DNA of 64,000 bases, taken from contig NZ_BMCR01000001.1 of the NCBI RefSeq assembly GCF_014635285.1, positions 558,001-622,000 of the forward strand, written 5' to 3'. The translations under genes and the position numbers were made by a program. The notes below the pieces were generated by a model, which ran no database searches, was not told the origin of the DNA, and was given only the letters and a program-made list of their open reading frames with translations. The stretch's first letter is position 1, and each line of letters opens with the position of its first letter. This DNA is from Stappia taiwanensis. GTDB taxonomy: Bacteria; Pseudomonadota; Alphaproteobacteria; Rhizobiales; Stappiaceae. Shown piece after piece: positions 39,480 through 51,384 of the stretch.

Positions 39480-41546
39480 TTACTCCGCGGCTTCTGCCGT
39501 GCGAGCCTTGGCGAGGGCCGAACATTCGGCCATCGTCGCGGAGGCCCGCGCGATCGGATTGGTCAGATAGAAATCGGCCACCGCATTACGGAACGCGGCA
39601 TCGTCGACCGTCCCGCCAAGCGCCGCCGCATTGCCAACACCCTCACGGCCGGCCGCCGGAATGCCGTCGATCTCCGCCATCGCGGGATAGGCCGCATAAA
39701 GCGCTGCCCGCAGCTCACCCAGTGAATCGTAGCCAAGCTGCGCGTCCAGCTGCGCCGACAGCGCCCGCAGGATCGCCCAGTCCTCGCGCGCCTCGCCCGG
39801 CGGGAAGCCGGCCCGTTCGCCAAGCTGGACCCGACCCTCGGTGTTGACCCAGGTACCGGACTTTTCCGTGTAGGTCGCGCCGGGCAGGATCACGTCGGCG
39901 CGGTGCGCCCCGCGATCGCCATGGGTACCCTGGTAGACCACGAAGGCCCCGTCCGGCACATTGACCTCATCGACGCCGAGCAGGAACATGACGTCAAGCG
40001 CCCCCGGCTCCAGCATCGCACCGGTCGAAAGACCGCCCTCGCCCGGCACGAAGCCGACATCGAGCGCGCCGACCTGCGCCGCTTCCGTGTGCAGAATATT
40101 GAAGCCGTTCCAGTCCTCGCGCACCGCGCCGACCGCCTGTGCCACCTTGGCCGCCAGCGCCAGCACCGCGGCGCCATCGGCCCGGTTCAACGCGCCCTGG
40201 CCGACGATCACCATCGGCCGCTCGGCCTTGGCCGGCATATGATCGGCAAGCTTGGCCAGGCTGTCAGGCCCCGCCCCGAGATAGGCATAAGGATAGGTCA
40301 GATCGGCCTCTTCGCCGATCACGCCGATATGCACACCGCCCATCGCATAGCGCTTGCGGATCCGGGCGTTCAGCACCGGCGCTTCCTTGCGCGGATTGGT
40401 GCCGATCAAGAGGATCGCATCCGCCTCCTCGATCCCGGCGACCGTGGAGTTGAACAGGTAGCTGGCCCGGCCGAGCGCCGGATCGAGCGGTGAATTCGGA
40501 TAGCGGCAGTCGGTGTTCTTGACCCCGAGGCCGTCCATCAGCTGCTTGAGCGCGAAGATTTCTTCAACGCTGGTCAGCTGACCGACCAGCGCACCGATGC
40601 GTTCCGGCTTGGTTGCCTTCACCTTCTCCGCGATCCGTGCGAACGCCTCGCCCCAGCTCACCGGCGTCAGCTTGCCGTCAACGCGGGCATACGGCCGGTC
40701 GAGCCGCTGGGTCTTGAGACCGTCCCAGATGTAGCGGGTCTTGTCGGAGATCCACTCTTCGTTCACCGCCTCGTTCAGCCGGGGCAGAACGCGCATCACC
40801 TCGCGGCCACGGGTGTCGACGCGGATCGCCGAGCCGAGCGCATCCATCACGTCGATGGTCTCGGTCTTCTTCAGCTCCCAGGGACGCGCCTTGAAGGCGT
40901 AGGGCTTGTGGGTCAGCGCACCCACCGGGCACAGGTCCACCACATTGCCCTGCATCTCCGAGGACAGCGCGTTTTCCAGATAGGAGGTGATTTCCGCATC
41001 CTCACCACGACCGATCAGGCCGAGATCGGCGACGCCGCACACCTCGGTCGTGAACCGCACACAGCGGGTGCAGTGAATGCAGCGGGTCATGATCGTCTTG
41101 ACCAGCGGCCCGATGTACTTGTCCTCGACGGCGCGCTTGTTCTCACCGTAGCGCGAGGCATCGACGCCATAGGCCATGGCCTGGTCCTGCAGATCGCACT
41201 CGCCACCCTGATCGCAGATCGGGCAATCCAGCGGATGGTTGATCAGCAGGAACTCCATGACGCCTTCGCGGGCCTTCTTGACCATCGGCGTCTTGGTGAA
41301 GATTTCCGGCGCCTCGCCATTGGGGCCCGGACGCAGGTCGCGCACGTTCATGGCGCAGGAGGCGGTCGGCTTCGGCGGCCCGCCCTTCACTTCCACCAGG
41401 CACATGCGGCAGTTGCCGGCGATCGACAGCCGGTCATGGAAACAGAAACGCGGCACCTCGGCGCCAGCCGCCTCACACGCCTGCAACAGCGTGTACTCCG
41501 GCGGGACCTCGACTTCCTTACCGTCGACGAAGATGACCCTTGTCAT
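39480..41546 (-). CDS. nuoG: NADH-quinone oxidoreductase subunit G
   Basis: A 688-residue iron-sulfur subunit. N-terminal 2Fe-2S ligands are in [20 protein letters not shown] near 33-52, the His/Cys 4Fe-4S set in [20 protein letters not shown] near 97-116, and further ligands in [19 protein letters not shown] near 153-171. The remainder is the molybdopterin-oxidoreductase-like domain, without cofactor in complex I. The C-terminus ends about [12 protein letters not shown]. Length agrees with alphaproteobacterial and mitochondrial NDUFS1. Confidence 0.96.
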   Translation of the reverse strand: MTRVIFVDGKEVEVPPEYTLLQACEAAGAEVPRFCFHDRLSIAGNCRMCLVEVKGGPPKPTASCAMNVRDLRPGPNGEAPEIFTKTPMVKKAREGVMEFLLINHPLDCPICDQGGECDLQDQAMAYGVDASRYGENKRAVEDKYIGPLVKTIMTRCIHCTRCVRFTTEVCGVADLGLIGRGEDAEITSYLENALSSEMQGNVVDLCPVGALTHKPYAFKARPWELKKTETIDVMDALGSAIRVDTRGREVMRVLPRLNEAVNEEWISDKTRYIWDGLKTQRLDRPYARVDGKLTPVSWGEAFARIAEKVKATKPERIGALVGQLTSVEEIFALKQLMDGLGVKNTDCRYPNSPLDPALGRASYLFNSTVAGIEEADAILLIGTNPRKEAPVLNARIRKRYAMGGVHIGVIGEEADLTYPYAYLGAGPDSLAKLADHMPAKAERPMVIVGQGALNRADGAAVLALAAKVAQAVGAVREDWNGFNILHTEAAQVGALDVGFVPGEGGLSTGAMLEPGALDVMFLLGVDEVNVPDGAFVVYQGTHGDRGAHRADVILPGATYTEKSGTWVNTEGRVQLGERAGFPPGEAREDWAILRALSAQLDAQLGYDSLGELRAALYAAYPAMAEIDGIPAAGREGVGNAAALGGTVDDAAFRNAVADFYLTNPIARASATMAECSALAKARTAEAAE

Positions 41547-41630
41547 GCGTTGCTGCCCTCGCGGCTTGAATTCCGTTCCCGTCCGGCGCCGGGAAATTCC
41601 GTCATTGCGATCCGGTTGCCCGTCATGCCC

Positions 41631-42932
<1,302 letters not shown>

Positions 42933-42946
42933 CCCTCGACCTCCCC

Positions 42947-44053
42947 TTAGCTCTTGCTCGAGGGCACGTCGCCCGTGTCGACGCGCCTGGAGAATTCGGT
43001 CTCGCCGCCGCTGGCAAGAAGCTTTGCCTGCTCGACCCACTCTTCGCGGTCGATCCGGCCCTTGAAGCTCAGCCGCGTGTCGACCCAGGCCTTGTTTTCC
43101 GCGTCCCAGCTGGCGATCTGCTCGAAGTGATAGACGCCAAGCTCGTTGAGGAGCTCCTCGATCTTCGGCCCGACGCCCTTGATCCGCTTCAGATCATCGG
43201 CGCCCTCGCTGCGCGGCGCGGCCAGAAGCTCCGGCTCGCGCTCGGGCTGGTCACCGGCGGGCGACAGGTCCAGACTTGCCTGCGCAGCCGGCTTCGCCGC
43301 TGCAGGGGCCGCCGCCTTCGCCGTCGAGACACCCGGAACGCCGTTGTAATCATGGCCGCCGTGATTGATCGACGGCCCGGCGAAGACATGGGACGCGGGC
43401 TCGGAGCCAGCCACCACATGCGGACAGGGATCCCCGCCCTTGGTGTCGTCCTTGATGTCCTCAAGCGACGTCACGCCACCTTCGGGGGCGGAGAACCGCC
43501 GCCCGTTCTGCGGACCCGGCGTCACCTCGCGCCCGGCGGCGATATCGTCGATCAGCGCTTCGAGGCTTTCCGGCGTCAAATCCTCATAGGTATCCTTGAA
43601 GATCTGGATCATCGGCGCGTTGACACAGGCACCAAGGCACTCGACCTCTTCCCAGGAGAAATCGCCGTCTTCGGACAGCTCATGCGCATGGGCCGCGATC
43701 TTGCTCTTGCAGACCTTGATCAGATCTTCCGCGCCGCGCAGCTGGCAGGGCGTGGTTCCACAGACCTGGATATGCGCCTTCTTGCCCACCGGGGCGAGCT
43801 GGAACATGGTGTAGAAGGTCGCGACCTCCAGCACGCGGATGTGCGGCATCGACAGCATGTCCGCCACATAGCGGATCGCCGGCTCCGGCAACCATCCCTC
43901 GTGCTGCTCCTGCGCCCGCCAAAGCAACGGAATCACCGCGGAGGCCTGGCGGCCTTCCGGGTAGCGGGAGATCACTTTCTGTGCCCAGTCCAGATTGTCC
44001 GCCGTGAAGGCGAAGCTTTCGGGCTGCTCGGGGTGAAGGCGACGAACGGCCAT
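42947..44053 (-). CDS. nuoE: NADH-quinone oxidoreductase subunit E with C-terminal extension
   Basis: A 368-residue protein; typical NuoE is about 160-220 residues. Residues 1-175 are the thioredoxin-like 2Fe-2S subunit, with ligands in [12 protein letters not shown] near 98-109 and [13 protein letters not shown] near 139-151. Residues about 180-290 are a low-complexity Ala/Pro linker. Residues about 290-350 hold a helix-hairpin-helix-like domain, [20 protein letters not shown] followed by [12 protein letters not shown]. Such extensions are known in several Rhizobiales; the role is unknown. The start shares a base with the nuoD stop (TAATG). Confidence 0.95.
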   Translation of the reverse strand: MAVRRLHPEQPESFAFTADNLDWAQKVISRYPEGRQASAVIPLLWRAQEQHEGWLPEPAIRYVADMLSMPHIRVLEVATFYTMFQLAPVGKKAHIQVCGTTPCQLRGAEDLIKVCKSKIAAHAHELSEDGDFSWEEVECLGACVNAPMIQIFKDTYEDLTPESLEALIDDIAAGREVTPGPQNGRRFSAPEGGVTSLEDIKDDTKGGDPCPHVVAGSEPASHVFAGPSINHGGHDYNGVPGVSTAKAAAPAAAKPAAQASLDLSPAGDQPEREPELLAAPRSEGADDLKRIKGVGPKIEELLNELGVYHFEQIASWDAENKAWVDTRLSFKGRIDREEWVEQAKLLASGGETEFSRRVDTGDVPSSKS

Positions 44054-45237
44054 TACCGGTCAACCTCTCCAAAGACGATATCGAGGGAACCGAGGACCGC
44101 CGACACATCGGCCAGCATATGCCCGCGGCACAGGAAATCCATCGCTGCGAGATGCGCGTATCCGGGCGCCTTGATCTTGCAGCGATAGGGCTTGTTGCTT
44201 CCGTCGGAAACGAGATAGACGCCGAACTCGCCCTTGGGCGCCTCGACGGCGGCATACACCTCGCCCTCCGGAACCCGGTAGCCTTCGGTGTAAAGCTTGA
44301 AGTGATGGATCAGCGCTTCCATCGACCGCTTCATCTCGCCGCGCTTCGGCGGGACGATCTTGCCGTCCATCGAGGAGACGGGCCCCTTCTCAACCGTCAG
44401 CTTCTCCAGGCACTGCTTCATCAGCCGCACCGACTGCCGCATCTCTTCCATGCGGATCAGGTAGCGGTCGTAGCAATCGCCGTTCTTGCCGATCGGAATG
44501 TCGAAATCCAGCTCCGAATAGCACTCATAGGGCTGCGACTTACGCAGATCCCACGGCGCGCCGGAGCCGCGCACCATCACGCCGGAGAACCCGCGCGCCC
44601 AGGCGTCTTCCAGCGAAACAACCCCGATATCGACATTGCGCTGCTGGAAGATGCGGTTGCCGGTCAAGAGCCCCTCGATATCGTCCAGGGTCTTCAGGAA
44701 CGGATCGCAAAAGTCCCAGATGTCGTCGAGAAGGTCATTCGGAAGGTCCTGATGCACGCCGCCCGGACGCACGAAGGCCGCATGCATGCGCGCGCCGCAG
44801 GCCCGCTCGTAGAACACCATCAGCTCTTCGCGCGGCTCAAAGCCCCAGAGCGGCGGCGTCAGCGCACCGACGTCAAGCGCCTGGGTGGTCACGTTGAGCA
44901 GATGCGACAGAAGCCGGCCGATCTCGGAATAAAGCACCCGGATCAACTGCCCGCGCTTGGGCACCTCGACGCCGATCAGCTTCTCGACCGCCAGCGCGAA
45001 GGCATGCTCCTGATTCATCGGCGCGACATAGTCGAGCCGGTCGAAATAAGGCACCGCCTGCAGGTAGGTCTTGTGCTCGATCAGCTTTTCGGTGCCGCGA
45101 TGCAACAGACCGATATGCGGATCGACACGGGTCACGACCTCGCCGTCAAGCTCCAGCACGAGACGCAAAACGCCATGCGCCGCAGGATGTTGCGGGCCAA
45201 AGTTGATATTGAAGTTACGGACCTGAGCCTCAGCCAT
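44053..45237 (-). CDS. nuoD: NADH-quinone oxidoreductase subunit D
   Basis: A 394-residue 49-kDa-type subunit forming the quinone pocket with NuoB. It shows [20 protein letters not shown] near 14-33 with the quinone-binding His, [19 protein letters not shown], and the C-terminal [10 protein letters not shown]. No Cys Ni-Fe ligands are present, as expected for complex I. It lies just after the GFA-family gene, overlapping it by 8 bp. Confidence 0.97.
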   Translation of the reverse strand: MAEAQVRNFNINFGPQHPAAHGVLRLVLELDGEVVTRVDPHIGLLHRGTEKLIEHKTYLQAVPYFDRLDYVAPMNQEHAFALAVEKLIGVEVPKRGQLIRVLYSEIGRLLSHLLNVTTQALDVGALTPPLWGFEPREELMVFYERACGARMHAAFVRPGGVHQDLPNDLLDDIWDFCDPFLKTLDDIEGLLTGNRIFQQRNVDIGVVSLEDAWARGFSGVMVRGSGAPWDLRKSQPYECYSELDFDIPIGKNGDCYDRYLIRMEEMRQSVRLMKQCLEKLTVEKGPVSSMDGKIVPPKRGEMKRSMEALIHHFKLYTEGYRVPEGEVYAAVEAPKGEFGVYLVSDGSNKPYRCKIKAPGYAHLAAMDFLCRGHMLADVSAVLGSLDIVFGEVDR

Positions 45238-45664
45238 GTTGAGGATCCTGGTTGGGCGCGAAGAGAGCGAACACCTCTGCGCCAGTCAGTTTCTGGGTCG
45301 AATTGGCAAACGAATAGGCGTCTGGCTTTTCGTCGATGAAGATCTCGGTCGTGAACGCGAAGGACGAGGGATCGTCGAACGCCGGGGCCGCGACGGTAAT
45401 GTGCGACCCATCGCGCATGCGCCACATCAGCGACGAACCGCAGCTCTTGCAGAACACGCGCTCACCGTACTCCGAGGAGCCGTAGACACCGAGCGCCGCC
45501 GGATCTTCGAAGTCCACGCCGTGGCACTCCACCGCCATGAAGGCACCGCCGCTCCAGCGCCGGCACATCGAACAGTGGCACACAGCCATCTCGCGGGCTG
45601 TCGGCTCCGCTGCAAAGCGAACCGCACCGCACAGACAACCGCCTTGAAGCCTCTCGTCAGCCAT
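45230..45664 (-). CDS. GFA-family zinc protein inserted in the nuo operon
   Basis: A 144-residue protein of the GFA/CENP-V fold. The zinc cysteines are all seen: [10 protein letters not shown] near 8-17, [14 protein letters not shown] near 29-42 and [11 protein letters not shown] near 71-81. The family is named for glutathione-dependent formaldehyde activation, but most members have no proven reaction. Its start is 13 bp after the nuoC stop and its stop overlaps nuoD, so it is within the operon. A link to complex I is not known. Confidence 0.9.
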   Translation of the reverse strand: MADERLQGGCLCGAVRFAAEPTAREMAVCHCSMCRRWSGGAFMAVECHGVDFEDPAALGVYGSSEYGERVFCKSCGSSLMWRMRDGSHITVAAPAFDDPSSFAFTTEIFIDEKPDAYSFANSTQKLTGAEVFALFAPNQDPQHG

Positions 45665-45676
45665 AGCCTCGCCCCC

Positions 45677-46276
45677 TCAGCTCGCCTTCTCGTCGCCCGG
45701 CAGCACGTAGTCCGTACCTTCCCAGGGCGACATGAAATCGAAATCGCGGAATTCCTGACTGAGGCGAACCGGCTGATAGACAACCCGCTTCTTCTCGTCG
45801 TCGTAGCGCACTTCGACATAGCCTGTGAGCGGGAAATCCTTGCGCAGCGGGAACCCGTCGAAACCGTAGTCGGTCAGGATCCGCCGAAGATCGGGGTGAC
45901 CGGAGAACAGCACGCCGTACATGTCGTAGGTTTCGCGCTCGAACCACTCCGCCCCGGCGAAGACATCGACGATCGAGGGCACCGGCGTGTCCTCATCCGT
46001 GCGCACCTTCACGCGGATCCGCAGGTTCTGCTTCGGCGACATGAAGTGATAGACCACCTCGAAGCGCTTCTCGCGCGCCGGGTAGTCCACGCCGCACAGA
46101 TCCGTCAGGTTGACGAACTGGCAGCTTGCGTCGTCGCGCAGGAACCGGACCACGGAGACGATCTCGGAGGCACGCGCCTCCACGTTCAGTTCCCCATAGG
46201 CCACCGTGTAGCCATCGATGGCGTCTCCGAGGGCTGCTTGAATGTGATCGCCAAGTTCAGCGAGCGTTTCGTCCAT
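45677..46276 (-). CDS. nuoC: NADH-quinone oxidoreductase subunit C
   Basis: A 199-residue 30-kDa-type subunit, separate from NuoD as in mitochondria. The signature is [20 protein letters not shown] near 132-151, preceded by [20 protein letters not shown] and followed by [19 protein letters not shown]. Length is normal. Confidence 0.97.
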   Translation of the reverse strand: MDETLAELGDHIQAALGDAIDGYTVAYGELNVEARASEIVSVVRFLRDDASCQFVNLTDLCGVDYPAREKRFEVVYHFMSPKQNLRIRVKVRTDEDTPVPSIVDVFAGAEWFERETYDMYGVLFSGHPDLRRILTDYGFDGFPLRKDFPLTGYVEVRYDDEKKRVVYQPVRLSQEFRDFDFMSPWEGTDYVLPGDEKAS

Positions 46277-46333
46277 AGCCGTGATCCGTATGCCGGGAGG
46301 GTGTCCAGCGATCGTTCCGTGAAAGCCGGCCGA

Positions 46334-46912
46334 TCAGCGCTCGATCGTACCGGTTCTGCGTATCTTCTTCTGCAACAGCAGCACGCCGTAAAGCAGCGCC
46401 TCAGCCGTCGGCGGGCAACCCGGAACGTAGATGTCCACGGGCACCACCCGATCGCAGCCACGCACGACCGAGTAGGAATAGTGATAGTATCCGCCACCAT
46501 TGGCGCAGGAGCCCATCGAGATGACATAGCGCGGCTCTGGCATCTGGTCATAGACCTTGCGCAGCGCCGGGGCCATCTTGTTGGTCAGCGTGCCGGCAAC
46601 GATCATCACATCGGACTGACGCGGTGAGGCACGCGGGGCAAAACCGAACCGCTCCGCGTCATAGCGCGGCATCGACATCTGCATCATTTCCACGGCGCAG
46701 CAGGCCAGACCGAAGGTCATCCACATCAGCGAGCCGGTACGGGCCCACTGGATCAGATTGTCGGTCGCGGTAACGACGAAGCCCTTATCGGCCAGTTCGT
46801 CGTTGATTTCGAGAAAGAACGGATCGTTCGCCCCGACCGGCTTGCCGGTGTTCGGATCGATGATTCCCTTTGGAGCCTGGGCTACGAGCGGCTCGCCCGA
46901 TGTCAGTCCCAT
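46334..46912 (-). CDS. nuoB: NADH-quinone oxidoreductase subunit B
   Basis: A 192-residue subunit carrying cluster N2, the last electron carrier before quinone. The tandem Cys are in [11 protein letters not shown] near 68-78, and the other ligands in [11 protein letters not shown] near 132-142 and [12 protein letters not shown] near 163-174. ATG 46912 ([16 protein letters not shown]) is taken; it overlaps the nuoA 3' end by 10 bp. Confidence 0.97.
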   Translation of the reverse strand: MGLTSGEPLVAQAPKGIIDPNTGKPVGANDPFFLEINDELADKGFVVTATDNLIQWARTGSLMWMTFGLACCAVEMMQMSMPRYDAERFGFAPRASPRQSDVMIVAGTLTNKMAPALRKVYDQMPEPRYVISMGSCANGGGYYHYSYSVVRGCDRVVPVDIYVPGCPPTAEALLYGVLLLQKKIRRTGTIER

Positions 46913-47268
46913 TCCAGCGCCCCCTTCTTCCATTCGTAGATAAAGCCGATCGTCAACACACCGAGAAACGCCATCATCGACCAGAATCCGTACCAGCCGA
47001 GATCGCCGAACGCGACCGCCCAGGGAAACAGGAAGGCCACTTCGAGATCGAAGATGATGAACAGCAGCGACACCAGATAGAAGCGGATGTCGAACTTCAT
47101 GCGCGCATCATCGAAGGCGTTGAACCCGCACTCATAGGCGGACAGCTTTTCCGAATCGGGATTCTTGTAGGCGAGAATGAACGGCGAGATCAGGAGTGCA
47201 AGGCCGATGACCAGCGACACCCCGAGGAAAACGAGGATCGGCACATACTCTCTCAGCAGCTCTTCCAT
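46903..47268 (-). CDS. nuoA: NADH-quinone oxidoreductase subunit A
   Basis: A 121-residue, three-helix subunit and first gene of the nuo operon. Signature: [20 protein letters not shown] near 36-55 with the conserved Cys, then [20 protein letters not shown] near 65-84. The promoter should lie in the 400 bp to the right, between nuoA and the tRNA genes. Confidence 0.97.
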   Translation of the reverse strand: MEELLREYVPILVFLGVSLVIGLALLISPFILAYKNPDSEKLSAYECGFNAFDDARMKFDIRFYLVSLLFIIFDLEVAFLFPWAVAFGDLGWYGFWSMMAFLGVLTIGFIYEWKKGALEWD

Positions 47269-47669
47269 GGTCCATCTTGTCCTTGCGCCAAGCCCCGAAC
47301 CGCCGCGCGGCGACCGTTCGTCCCGCGTCTCGCGGCCCAGCCTGTTTCAGGCGATCATTCGGCGCGAGCGTCACTATGGCGCCTCAGCCGAACTCATGGG
47401 GGCACGCTTAGCCCACGCTTCCCGGCAACGCAAGCCCAACAAGGTGCTAATCCCGCGCGCGATATCGCAACTGCGAAAACAAGTTGCCGCGCGGCCCGGC
47501 TTCGGCGCGCGCCACCACGGCCACGCAACGCCCATAAGCGCGTGCACTGCAGCAGGATCGCCGCGCGCATACGGCGGAGCACCACGCACGCGAAACAGGA
47601 AAGGGCCCTTGCGGGCCATCCTGTTCGCATCGAACTGTAAGGATAGTGGTCTTGAGACCGTTCGGCGAG
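47269..47669. other. Intergenic region upstream of the nuo operon
   Basis: About 400 bases without a credible gene. It should hold the nuo promoter, which I could not place. A stem at 47594-47625 (AACAGGA...GGCCC/GGGCC...TCCTGTT) lies just downstream of the tRNA genes on the minus strand and may end their transcript. Confidence 0.5.
47594..47625 (-). terminator. Hairpin downstream of the tRNA-Asp pair
   Basis: The outer arms AACAGGA/TCCTGTT and inner GGCCC/GGGCC pair with small bulges and a GCAA loop. The T-run is short, so confidence is moderate. Confidence 0.5.
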
Positions 47670-47746
47670 TGGCGCGAGTGACGGGGCTCGAACCCGCGAC
47701 CTCCGGCGTGACAGGCCGGCACTCTAACCAACTGAGCTACACCCGC
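47670..47746 (-). tRNA. tRNA-Asp (GTC), copy 2 in transcription order
   Basis: Read on the minus strand: acceptor GCGGGTG pairing with CACTCGC, D-loop GCTCAGTTGGTTAGAG, anticodon loop CTGTCAC giving GTC, T-arm GGGTTCGAGCCC, discriminator G and encoded CCA. 77 bases, identical to the copy at 47792-47868. Confidence 0.97.
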
Positions 47747-47791
47747 TCGCCTCATCCGCCATTGGCGGACCGGTCTCCTTCTCCAGGTGAG

Positions 47792-47868
47792 TGGCGCGAG
47801 TGACGGGGCTCGAACCCGCGACCTCCGGCGTGACAGGCCGGCACTCTAACCAACTGAGCTACACCCGC
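47792..47868 (-). tRNA. tRNA-Asp (GTC), copy 1 in transcription order
   Basis: Same 77-base sequence as the neighbouring copy, with encoded CCA; the two are 45 bases apart and probably transcribed together. Confidence 0.97.
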
Positions 47869-48173
47869 TCACCTCGGGGCGACCAATTGGCCGCCGGGAG
47901 TGGCGGTGATGTACGGCGACGGGCCGAACAAGTCAAGCGCTTCAAACCGCCCCTCATGACGTTTCTGTGGCAATTGGCAGTTTCTCGCCCCGCGAACCAT
48001 CGATCTTGCCGCATGCGTCTGTGGAAAACAACCACCCTCGCCCGCTGGGACCAAGGCAAGATTCGCTCTCCCCTCTCCTCCCTCGCCAGAAACGAAAAAA
48101 CGGACCGCCAGAGCCCTGGCGGTCCGTTCCACTATTCGCTAGCCGCCCGCATCACGGCGAGCTCTGACACCCC
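47869..48173. other. Intergenic region before the tRNA genes
   Basis: No gene is seen. It carries the terminator of the LysM/M23 gene (48095-48128) and should carry the tRNA promoter nearer 47880-47930. Confidence 0.5.
48095..48128 (-). terminator. Strong terminator of the LysM/M23 gene
   Basis: A 13-bp perfect stem, AACGGACCGCCAG with CTGGCGGTCCGTT, and a four-base loop are followed on the minus strand by six T. Confidence 0.9.
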
Positions 48174-49550
48174 TTACAGGCGCGCCAGATACTGCATCGG
48201 ATCGACGGGCTTATTCCCGCGCCGCAACTCGAAATGCAGCTGCGGCTGCGTCACGGAGCCGGTCGACCCAGCCTTGGCGACAACCGCCCCCCGACGGATG
48301 GAATCGCCGCGCTTCACCAGCAACGCGCTGTTATGCGCATAGGCGGACACCCAACCATCATCGTGACGGATCAGCACCAGGTTGCCATAGCCCTTCAGCT
48401 CATTGCCGGCATAGATCACGGTGCCATCGTCGACCGCCTTGATATCCGCACCCTCGGGAACCGCAAGATTGATTCCGTCATTGCGCGTACCGCCCGGCTT
48501 GGAGCCGAACTCGGAAATGATTCGACCGCGCACAGGCCAGCGGAACCGGCGCACGCTATCGTCAGCCTCGGGCCGCGACACCTTGATCGGCTTGGTCGGC
48601 GCGGCCTCGGCCGACGTCGACGGCTTCGATGGCTTGACCGCAGCGACCTTGGTCGGCGTCACCGCAGCCGTGCGTGTGCCGCTCGTGGCGCGCTTGGCAG
48701 GCTTGCTCTTGGGGAACGCCTGGAGCGTTACCACCGGGACGGTCTGGGCGGTGGAGGCCACCTGCACCGTTCCCGCCGGCTTGGCACTGGGTCGCGGCAC
48801 CGCCGCAAGCGCGCCGCCGGACGGGGCGCTTCCCGGAATGGAGCCGGTCACACTCGGCGCCGCCCCTGCCGGAGGCAGGCGCATGGGCGCTGTCGCCGTC
48901 GCTGCCGGGCGCGTCACGCCCGCGGACCGAGCACCATAGACATACGTCGGAATCACCACCTGTTGCCCGGCCGAGAAACGACCGTTGGGCGGCACATTGT
49001 TGATCTCCGCCAGAACATACTGCGGAACGCCGTAGCGCCGGGCCATCGACGACACCGAATCGCCGGAACGGGCACTCACCTGCGTCGCACCCGCCGTGGT
49101 CCAGCCACGGACGGTTCGCGGAGATGCAGTTGCAGCAGTTGCCGTCAGCGCCGGAGCCGTCGCAACAGGACGGGATGCTGCCGCCGGTCCGGTACTGGCA
49201 CGCGGGACCGGCTTTGGCGCCACGCGCGCCTGCTGATAGGAGCCGCTGGAGGACGACGCCGACGGGACCGAGCCCGTTGCCATGTCACGATTGGATGACG
49301 TGGCCGGCGGCAGAGCCGCCCGCGTCACCGGCTGCGTCTTCGCAGGCCCGGCCACCACATCATCGAAACTGGGCTGGCTCACCGACCCGCTCATCAAAAG
49401 AGCGCGCTGGTTGTCGGTATTGCCGGTGAAGATCGGCTCCTCAAAGCGCTCGACACCGCCGCTGCACCCTGCCGCCAGAGCGGCAAATACCAACACCAGC
49501 GCCGTCCTGGACAGCAATCGCGAAGAAATTCTGGAAACCTGATTTGACAT
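48174..49550 (-). CDS. LysM and degenerate M23-domain lipoprotein (NlpD/DipM-like)
   Basis: A 458-residue envelope lipoprotein (LVFAALAAGC lipobox, Cys near 29). A LysM peptidoglycan-binding domain lies near 150-200 (VSARSGDSVSSMARRYGV), then a long Ala/Pro/Thr linker, then an M23/LytM domain from about 340 to the end. The zinc ligands are mostly lost: the usual HxGxD is NDGIN, and the first His of HxH is Gln (QLHFEL); only the YAH and LHF histidines remain. Such degenerate LytM factors activate cell-wall amidases during division instead of cutting themselves. ATG 49550 is preferred to 49568. It follows pcm-surE-serS as in many relatives. Confidence 0.9.
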   Translation of the reverse strand: MSNQVSRISSRLLSRTALVLVFAALAAGCSGGVERFEEPIFTGNTDNQRALLMSGSVSQPSFDDVVAGPAKTQPVTRAALPPATSSNRDMATGSVPSASSSSGSYQQARVAPKPVPRASTGPAAASRPVATAPALTATAATASPRTVRGWTTAGATQVSARSGDSVSSMARRYGVPQYVLAEINNVPPNGRFSAGQQVVIPTYVYGARSAGVTRPAATATAPMRLPPAGAAPSVTGSIPGSAPSGGALAAVPRPSAKPAGTVQVASTAQTVPVVTLQAFPKSKPAKRATSGTRTAAVTPTKVAAVKPSKPSTSAEAAPTKPIKVSRPEADDSVRRFRWPVRGRIISEFGSKPGGTRNDGINLAVPEGADIKAVDDGTVIYAGNELKGYGNLVLIRHDDGWVSAYAHNSALLVKRGDSIRRGAVVAKAGSTGSVTQPQLHFELRRGNKPVDPMQYLARL

Positions 49551-49855
49551 GGCGCTACTCGGACCCAAACACCTGAAGTCTCTTATCCCGATTAAAGCTC
49601 GGTAAGGTTGACAAAGGTTTAAGTCTGGGGAAAAGCGCCATCTGCCCCAAGGTTCGCGGCGGTCATGCGGCCAGCATTGACCGTGCGAATGCCCTGCCTC
49701 AGCCCGGCCGTTTTCCGCAAGCTCAGGCGGTGCACAACACGGCCATCAGCACCACGCCGACGCCGCCGTCATGGTAAACGCCGGACCCAGGGCCGAAGCG
49801 CATCTTGATCGCGGGAAAGTTTTCTGCTCACGCCGAGTCGGCAGCAGGAACAGCG
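49551..49855. other. Intergenic region between pcm and the LysM/M23 gene
   Basis: No gene is seen. A TTGTCA about 60 bases upstream of the LysM/M23 start, followed by an AT-rich TTTAATCGGGATAA stretch, may be its promoter. Confidence 0.4.
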
Positions 49856-50560
49856 CTAGAGACGCGAGGCGACGCCTTCGACCAAAGGCACGAACCGCAC
49901 CTCCTGCAAGGCCCGGGTGACGATGGTCGCCCCCTTCTTCTCCGCCAGCGTCAGCACCTGGACGCCCCCTTTCGGGCCCACCGGCATGATCAGTTTTCCG
50001 CCATCGGCAAGCTGCGCCAACAGCGCGGGCGGAATTTCCGGTCCCGCCGCCGTCACGATGATCCGGTCGAACGGCGCTTTCTCCGGCAGGCCTTCGAGGC
50101 CATCGCCATGATGAACCGTCACCGAGGAGATCTTGAGGGTCGAAAGCCGCTCGCGGGCAAGATCGGCAAGGGTCCGGTAGCGCTCGATGCTGTGCACCTC
50201 CCGGCTCAGATGCCCCAGCACGGCTGCCTGGTAGCCCGACCCGGTTCCCACCTCCAGCACCTTGTGTTCAGGCGCGATCTCGAGCGCGGCGGTCATCCAC
50301 GCCACCACGGTCGGCTGGGAAATGGTCTGGCCACATTCGATCGGCAGGGCCGTATCCGTGTGAGCGTGTTTCTGCAGAGCGGCAGACAGGAACAGGCGCC
50401 GAGGCACCCGCTCGATGGCCGAAAGCACACGATTGTCGCGAATGCCGCCCGAGCGCAGCCGCAGCGTCAGGGCCGCAATCGCCTCCCGGTCCGCGTCCTC
50501 TTGCGGGGAAGAGATCGCCGCCGGTTCTTCGCCGGCATTGTCCTTGTCGAAATCGCCCAC
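49856..50560 (-). CDS. pcm: Protein-L-isoaspartate O-methyltransferase
   Basis: A 234-residue enzyme that repairs isoaspartyl residues. Motif I is LEVGTGSGYQAAVLGHL near 101-117, preceded by PIECGQTISQPTVVAWMT, and followed by FDRIIVTAAGPEIPPALLAQL. These match canonical PCMT well. The acidic 30-residue N-terminal extension is unusual but variable in the family. It follows surE, as in many Proteobacteria. Confidence 0.95.
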   Translation of the reverse strand: MGDFDKDNAGEEPAAISSPQEDADREAIAALTLRLRSGGIRDNRVLSAIERVPRRLFLSAALQKHAHTDTALPIECGQTISQPTVVAWMTAALEIAPEHKVLEVGTGSGYQAAVLGHLSREVHSIERYRTLADLARERLSTLKISSVTVHHGDGLEGLPEKAPFDRIIVTAAGPEIPPALLAQLADGGKLIMPVGPKGGVQVLTLAEKKGATIVTRALQEVRFVPLVEGVASRL

Positions 50561-50625
50561 GTGATATCCTCCCTGATCGCGCGGCCTCTCCTGAAGGAGC
50601 GCGAGCCGCGCGGCCGGTGCGCTGT

Positions 50626-51384
50626 TCAGCCGACCAGGGCCGAAAGATCGGCGAGCACGTCATGCGCCGTCAGATCGAGCTTCAGCGGCGTCACGGAAAT
50701 GTTGCCGCGTGCCAGCGCCGCCAGGTCCGTATCCTCCGGTGGGGTCTCTTCGCCGCTGCGGAAGCCAAGCCAGAAATAGGGAACACCGCGCCCGTCCTTG
50801 CGCGCATCCAGCGCCAACTCACTGACCTTGCGCTTGCCCTGACGGGTCACAGCCACCTCGCCCACCGCGTCCGGCTCGCAGGCCGGGAAGTTCAGGTTAA
50901 GCAAGGTGTCGGGCGGGAAGGAGAAATTCAGCAGCCGGTCGATCAGCGCCGGAGCATGGGCCTCCGCCGTATGGTAGTTCGGCCGCTCGCCCGGCGCCCA
51001 GTTGTAGGCCTGGGACAGAGCCATGGAGCGAATGCCCATCAAGGTGCCTTCCATCGCCCCGGCGATGGTGCCCGAATAGGTCACGTCATCGGCCGCGTTC
51101 TGCCCCCGGTTAACCCCGGACAGGATCAGGTCCGGCCGCTCCGGCATCACCTCGCGCACGCCCATGATAACGCAATCGGTCGGCGTGCCGCGCACCGAAA
51201 AACGCCGGTCGCCCAGCTTACGGAAGCGCAACGGGTCATGCAGCGTCAGCGAATGGGCAACGCCGCTCTGGTCCGTTTCCGGCGCCACGATCCACACATC
51301 GTCGGACAGCTCGCGCGCAATCTTCTCCAGGGCGACGAGGCCATCCGCCTCGATCCCGTCGTCGTTGGTCAACAGAATACGCAT
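50626..51384 (-). CDS. surE: 5'/3'-nucleotidase SurE
   Basis: A 252-residue survival protein SurE. The start [16 protein letters not shown] at ATG 51384 carries the metal-binding Asp pair (NDD); [15 protein letters not shown] and [19 protein letters not shown] are the other active-site motifs. The ATG shares a base with the serS stop (TGATG). Length is normal. Confidence 0.96.
   Translation of the reverse strand: MRILLTNDDGIEADGLVALEKIARELSDDVWIVAPETDQSGVAHSLTLHDPLRFRKLGDRRFSVRGTPTDCVIMGVREVMPERPDLILSGVNRGQNAADDVTYSGTIAGAMEGTLMGIRSMALSQAYNWAPGERPNYHTAEAHAPALIDRLLNFSFPPDTLLNLNFPACEPDAVGEVAVTRQGKRKVSELALDARKDGRGVPYFWLGFRSGEETPPEDTDLAALARGNISVTPLKLDLTAHDVLADLSALVG

Noticed and set aside
47447-47755. 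Minus-strand 102-codon frame
   Set aside because: It is a reading through tRNA-Asp; the typical GVAQLVRVPACHAGG peptide is a known tRNA artefact.
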